A stretch of 64,000 bases of DNA from Datura wrightii (lineage: Eukaryota > Streptophyta > Magnoliopsida > Solanales > Solanaceae): contig JASDFA010000010.1 in NCBI GenBank assembly GCA_035772735.1, positions 179,803,501 to 179,867,500 on the forward strand, given 5' to 3'. This document shows, piece by piece, positions 62,401 through 64,000 of the stretch. Every line of letters starts with the position of its first letter. The first letter of the stretch is position 1. Below the pieces are notes generated by a model, which was not told where the DNA came from, made no database searches, and saw only the letters and a list, made by a program, of their open reading frames with translations. The translations under genes and the position numbers were made by a program.

Positions 62401-62511
62401 GTTGTAGCAAAGGAAACCTTCGTAACGAATTTCAGATATCAATGTCAAGGAAATGAAGCTACCTAAGCGCGGTGTTAATCTCTCAGCAACGGTGCTGCTT
62501 GTTGCTGCCAT
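59461..62511 (-). CDS. short Decapping-5/LSM14-like protein (copy B, intact)
   Basis: Five exons on the minus strand: 62511-62367, 60953-60853, 60685-60614, 60515-59860 and 59515-59461. All introns are GT-AG with consistent phases; the total is 1029 nt (342 aa). Residues about 18-85 form the LSM14 domain (GSFISLTLISEIRYEGFL, IDSTIGLRYVKCLGTEGR, SGSDRIIGIIHFRCGNIKDL). This is followed by the family's SSPSPQST...DPAIIQ linker, a Pro/Ser-rich middle (WGIPPPPVPTTV, YWAGGFSRYPPPPRS) and an acidic end, IPEDEKEMDDDDDVKGA. LSM14/DCP5/Tral proteins bind mRNA decapping factors in P-bodies and repress translation. The usual C-terminal FDF, FFD and TFG boxes and RGG stretches that bind the DDX6 helicase are absent, so this version is about half the normal length. 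The start is the ATG at 62511, matching copy A. The last exon is inferred from phase and its conservation in both copies. Confidence 0.8.
61560..62130 (-). repeat. intron-1 repeat with tRNA-like head, copy 3
   Basis: Lies in intron 1 of the intact DCP5-like gene. The tRNA-like head on the minus strand is GGTAGCTCAATCAGATGA then CTGGTTCAAATTT (about 62100-62053). The rest matches the copies at 56.4 and 59.0 kb. Confidence 0.6.
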
Positions 62512-63303
62512 TCTCAATTCTAACCTATAGAAGTGAAAAAAAATCCTAACAAAGAAGAGGTTACAACAATTGAGAAAGAAGAATAATTCACATGAAACTG
62601 CTTCTCCCTTTTATCAAGAGCATAAGCCTCTGCTTCTTTCTTTCCCCAGTACTACTCTTTATATTTTTTGTATGTTTCTGCTGAACTGCTTTTTCCTCCC
62701 CATTTAATTGTCTTCTTCTTTTTTTATTTTCTACTATTTTCTAGTTTACATTATGTGTCCTTTCCCATGTTAAAATTTTGGATTTTACCTTTCTTTTGTT
62801 TTGTTTTTTCTCAATAGGTTGTGTTTTACACCAACTATGGGTATGCATGAATAGTATGATATATATCCAATATTATATCGAAACTAAAATTTTTCATATT
62901 GTGATTTTAGTATTATTATATTTAATATGTTTTATAAAATATTTCGGTATTTATAAAACAATATCGAAATATTGAATATCATACCAAGTATATGATTACA
63001 TATGTAATTCATAAATATTATTATTGTTATTGTGATGTTTCATAATAAGTTGAAGTCATAGTTCTCTATTATATGATTATGTATGTTAAAGTCGAACAAA
63101 CTATAATTATCAATTTACCGTATCATAACACATCGAACTATCGACCTTTAAAATAGTGAATCATACTGAATTAATTTTCTATAATAAATATATTGTATTT
63201 TTAAAGAACAAAAATCAAAACTACTAAATTGAAATTTTCGTTACCCCAGGTTCACACTAAACCAGGTACAAACTCGATTCATAAATTTTACAAAAAATTG
63301 TTA

Positions 63304-63586
63304 CTCCTTCCGTTTTAAAATAAGTGGTATTTTAATTTTTTTAATTTTGTTTCAAAATAAGTGATGTTTTATATAATCAAGAAGACATTAATGATGTTTT
63401 TCCAATTTTATCCTTATTTAAGTGAGAAAGTTTTATATAACCAAGAAAATAATGAAGAATTACATCTTTTTCTAAATATTTATTAAGGGTAAGCGGGTAA
63501 ATGTATATTTTACTTCCTACAAATAAATAATTTTTTTAAAAGATATTACCAAATTAAAAACACCACTTATTTTGAAATGAAGAAAA
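63304..63586. mobile_element. Stowaway MITE with proven empty site
   Basis: 283 bp between TA at 63302-63303 and 63587-63588. The left end is CTCCTTCCGTTTTAAAATAA and the right end TTATTTTGAAATGAAGAAAA. Copy A of the surrounding duplication has the uninterrupted site TTGTTAATACTAAATTATTA near 57930, with a single TA where the element sits here. The insertion therefore followed the duplication or was removed cleanly from the other copy. Confidence 0.85.
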
Positions 63587-64000
63587 TAATATTAAATTAT
63601 TATAAAATTATATAAATGTATCATTTTACTATATTGAAACTTGTTTATTTAATAAAATCTTTTTTGATTCTTTTCATTGTTAAGTCCTCATTAAAAGATT
63701 GAAGTCGATATGTAAAAGTAATTGGTGCTCAGCCACCCTGTGACTTCAAGGAATTTCATACAAATTGAATTTATTTATTTATTTTGGTTACTTGAAATTG
63801 CAATCTGATGATTATTCATATACTATATACTACATTTAACTCGATCTTTATGTATTTTATTCAATTAAAGGTTTGATGAGTCCGATTTTTTATTTTTTTA
63901 AAAAGAAGTTGCTCTTTTTCTTTAATTTTTATCTACTTATTTATTGGCCATCCTCTGCAAAAAATGGCATGTGATAATTTGATATTGTTATTTAAGCCTT

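Larger units (their letters stand above)
59388..63880. repeat. DCP5-like segmental duplication, unit B
   Basis: The partner of 53699-58200. It differs by a Stowaway insertion (63304-63586), by lack of the 300-bp insertion in intron 4, and by a longer intron 1. Confidence 0.85.

Overview
The window is AT-rich nuclear DNA from a flowering plant, most likely a member of the Solanaceae. The main grounds are intron-containing genes with GT-AG splice sites, a CLE peptide gene, a U-type oleosin, a DAYSLEEPER/RICESLEEPER-like domesticated transposase, and dense Stowaway, Tourist-like, SINE-like and Copia remnants. One short repeat (about 16.24-16.35 kb) is of a kind I associate with Solanaceae. Species cannot be fixed by eye.

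Layout. 0-0.64 kb: 5' part of an AP2/ERF transcription factor (minus strand), cut by the left edge. 0.64-5.8 kb: non-coding, with Stowaway-like MITEs and an AT microsatellite. 5.84-6.16 kb: a CLE peptide precursor (plus). 6.2-20.6 kb: a 14-kb gene desert holding SINE-like repeats, a Stowaway MITE, a GTGATGG-type degenerate minisatellite and a long AT microsatellite. 20.65-21.11 kb: a short conserved plant protein of unknown function (plus). 24.85-25.35 kb: a U-type oleosin (minus) with G-box/ABRE and RY motifs upstream. 26.5-29.6 kb: a five-coding-exon BED zinc-finger hAT-transposase-derived gene (minus) that reads as an intact protein of about 703 aa. 31.7-33.6 kb: a shrunken Copia LTR element with a 5-bp target duplication. 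34.0-35.1 kb: two DNA-transposon MITEs, one carrying a fragment of Ty3/gypsy integrase.

35.8-53.7 kb is dominated by an almost identical tandem duplication of about 8.24 kb (37238-45480 and 45488-53728). The left copy holds exons 1-2 of a four-exon universal-stress-protein-like gene, whose exons 3-4 lie outside the unit. The right copy is therefore a 3'-truncated duplicate. Each unit also carries a TRIM-like miniature element and a decayed LINE RNase H fragment.

53.7-63.9 kb is an older, more diverged tandem duplication of a Decapping-5/LSM14-like gene (minus). The right copy (59461-62511) is intact and encodes a short protein: an LSM14 core, a Pro/Ser-rich middle and an Asp-rich tail, without the FDF/TFG region normal for the family. 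The left copy (53801-57169) is a pseudogene with a mutated splice donor, a stop codon, a 19-bp frameshifting deletion and a 30-bp tandem duplication.

The genes are ordinary, functionally unrelated neighbours; there is no operon-like or cluster logic. The most informative content is the structural history: two nested generations of tandem duplication sharing nearly the same breakpoint, with MITE insertions that can be dated against them. I found no candidate for a wholly new defence or metabolic system.
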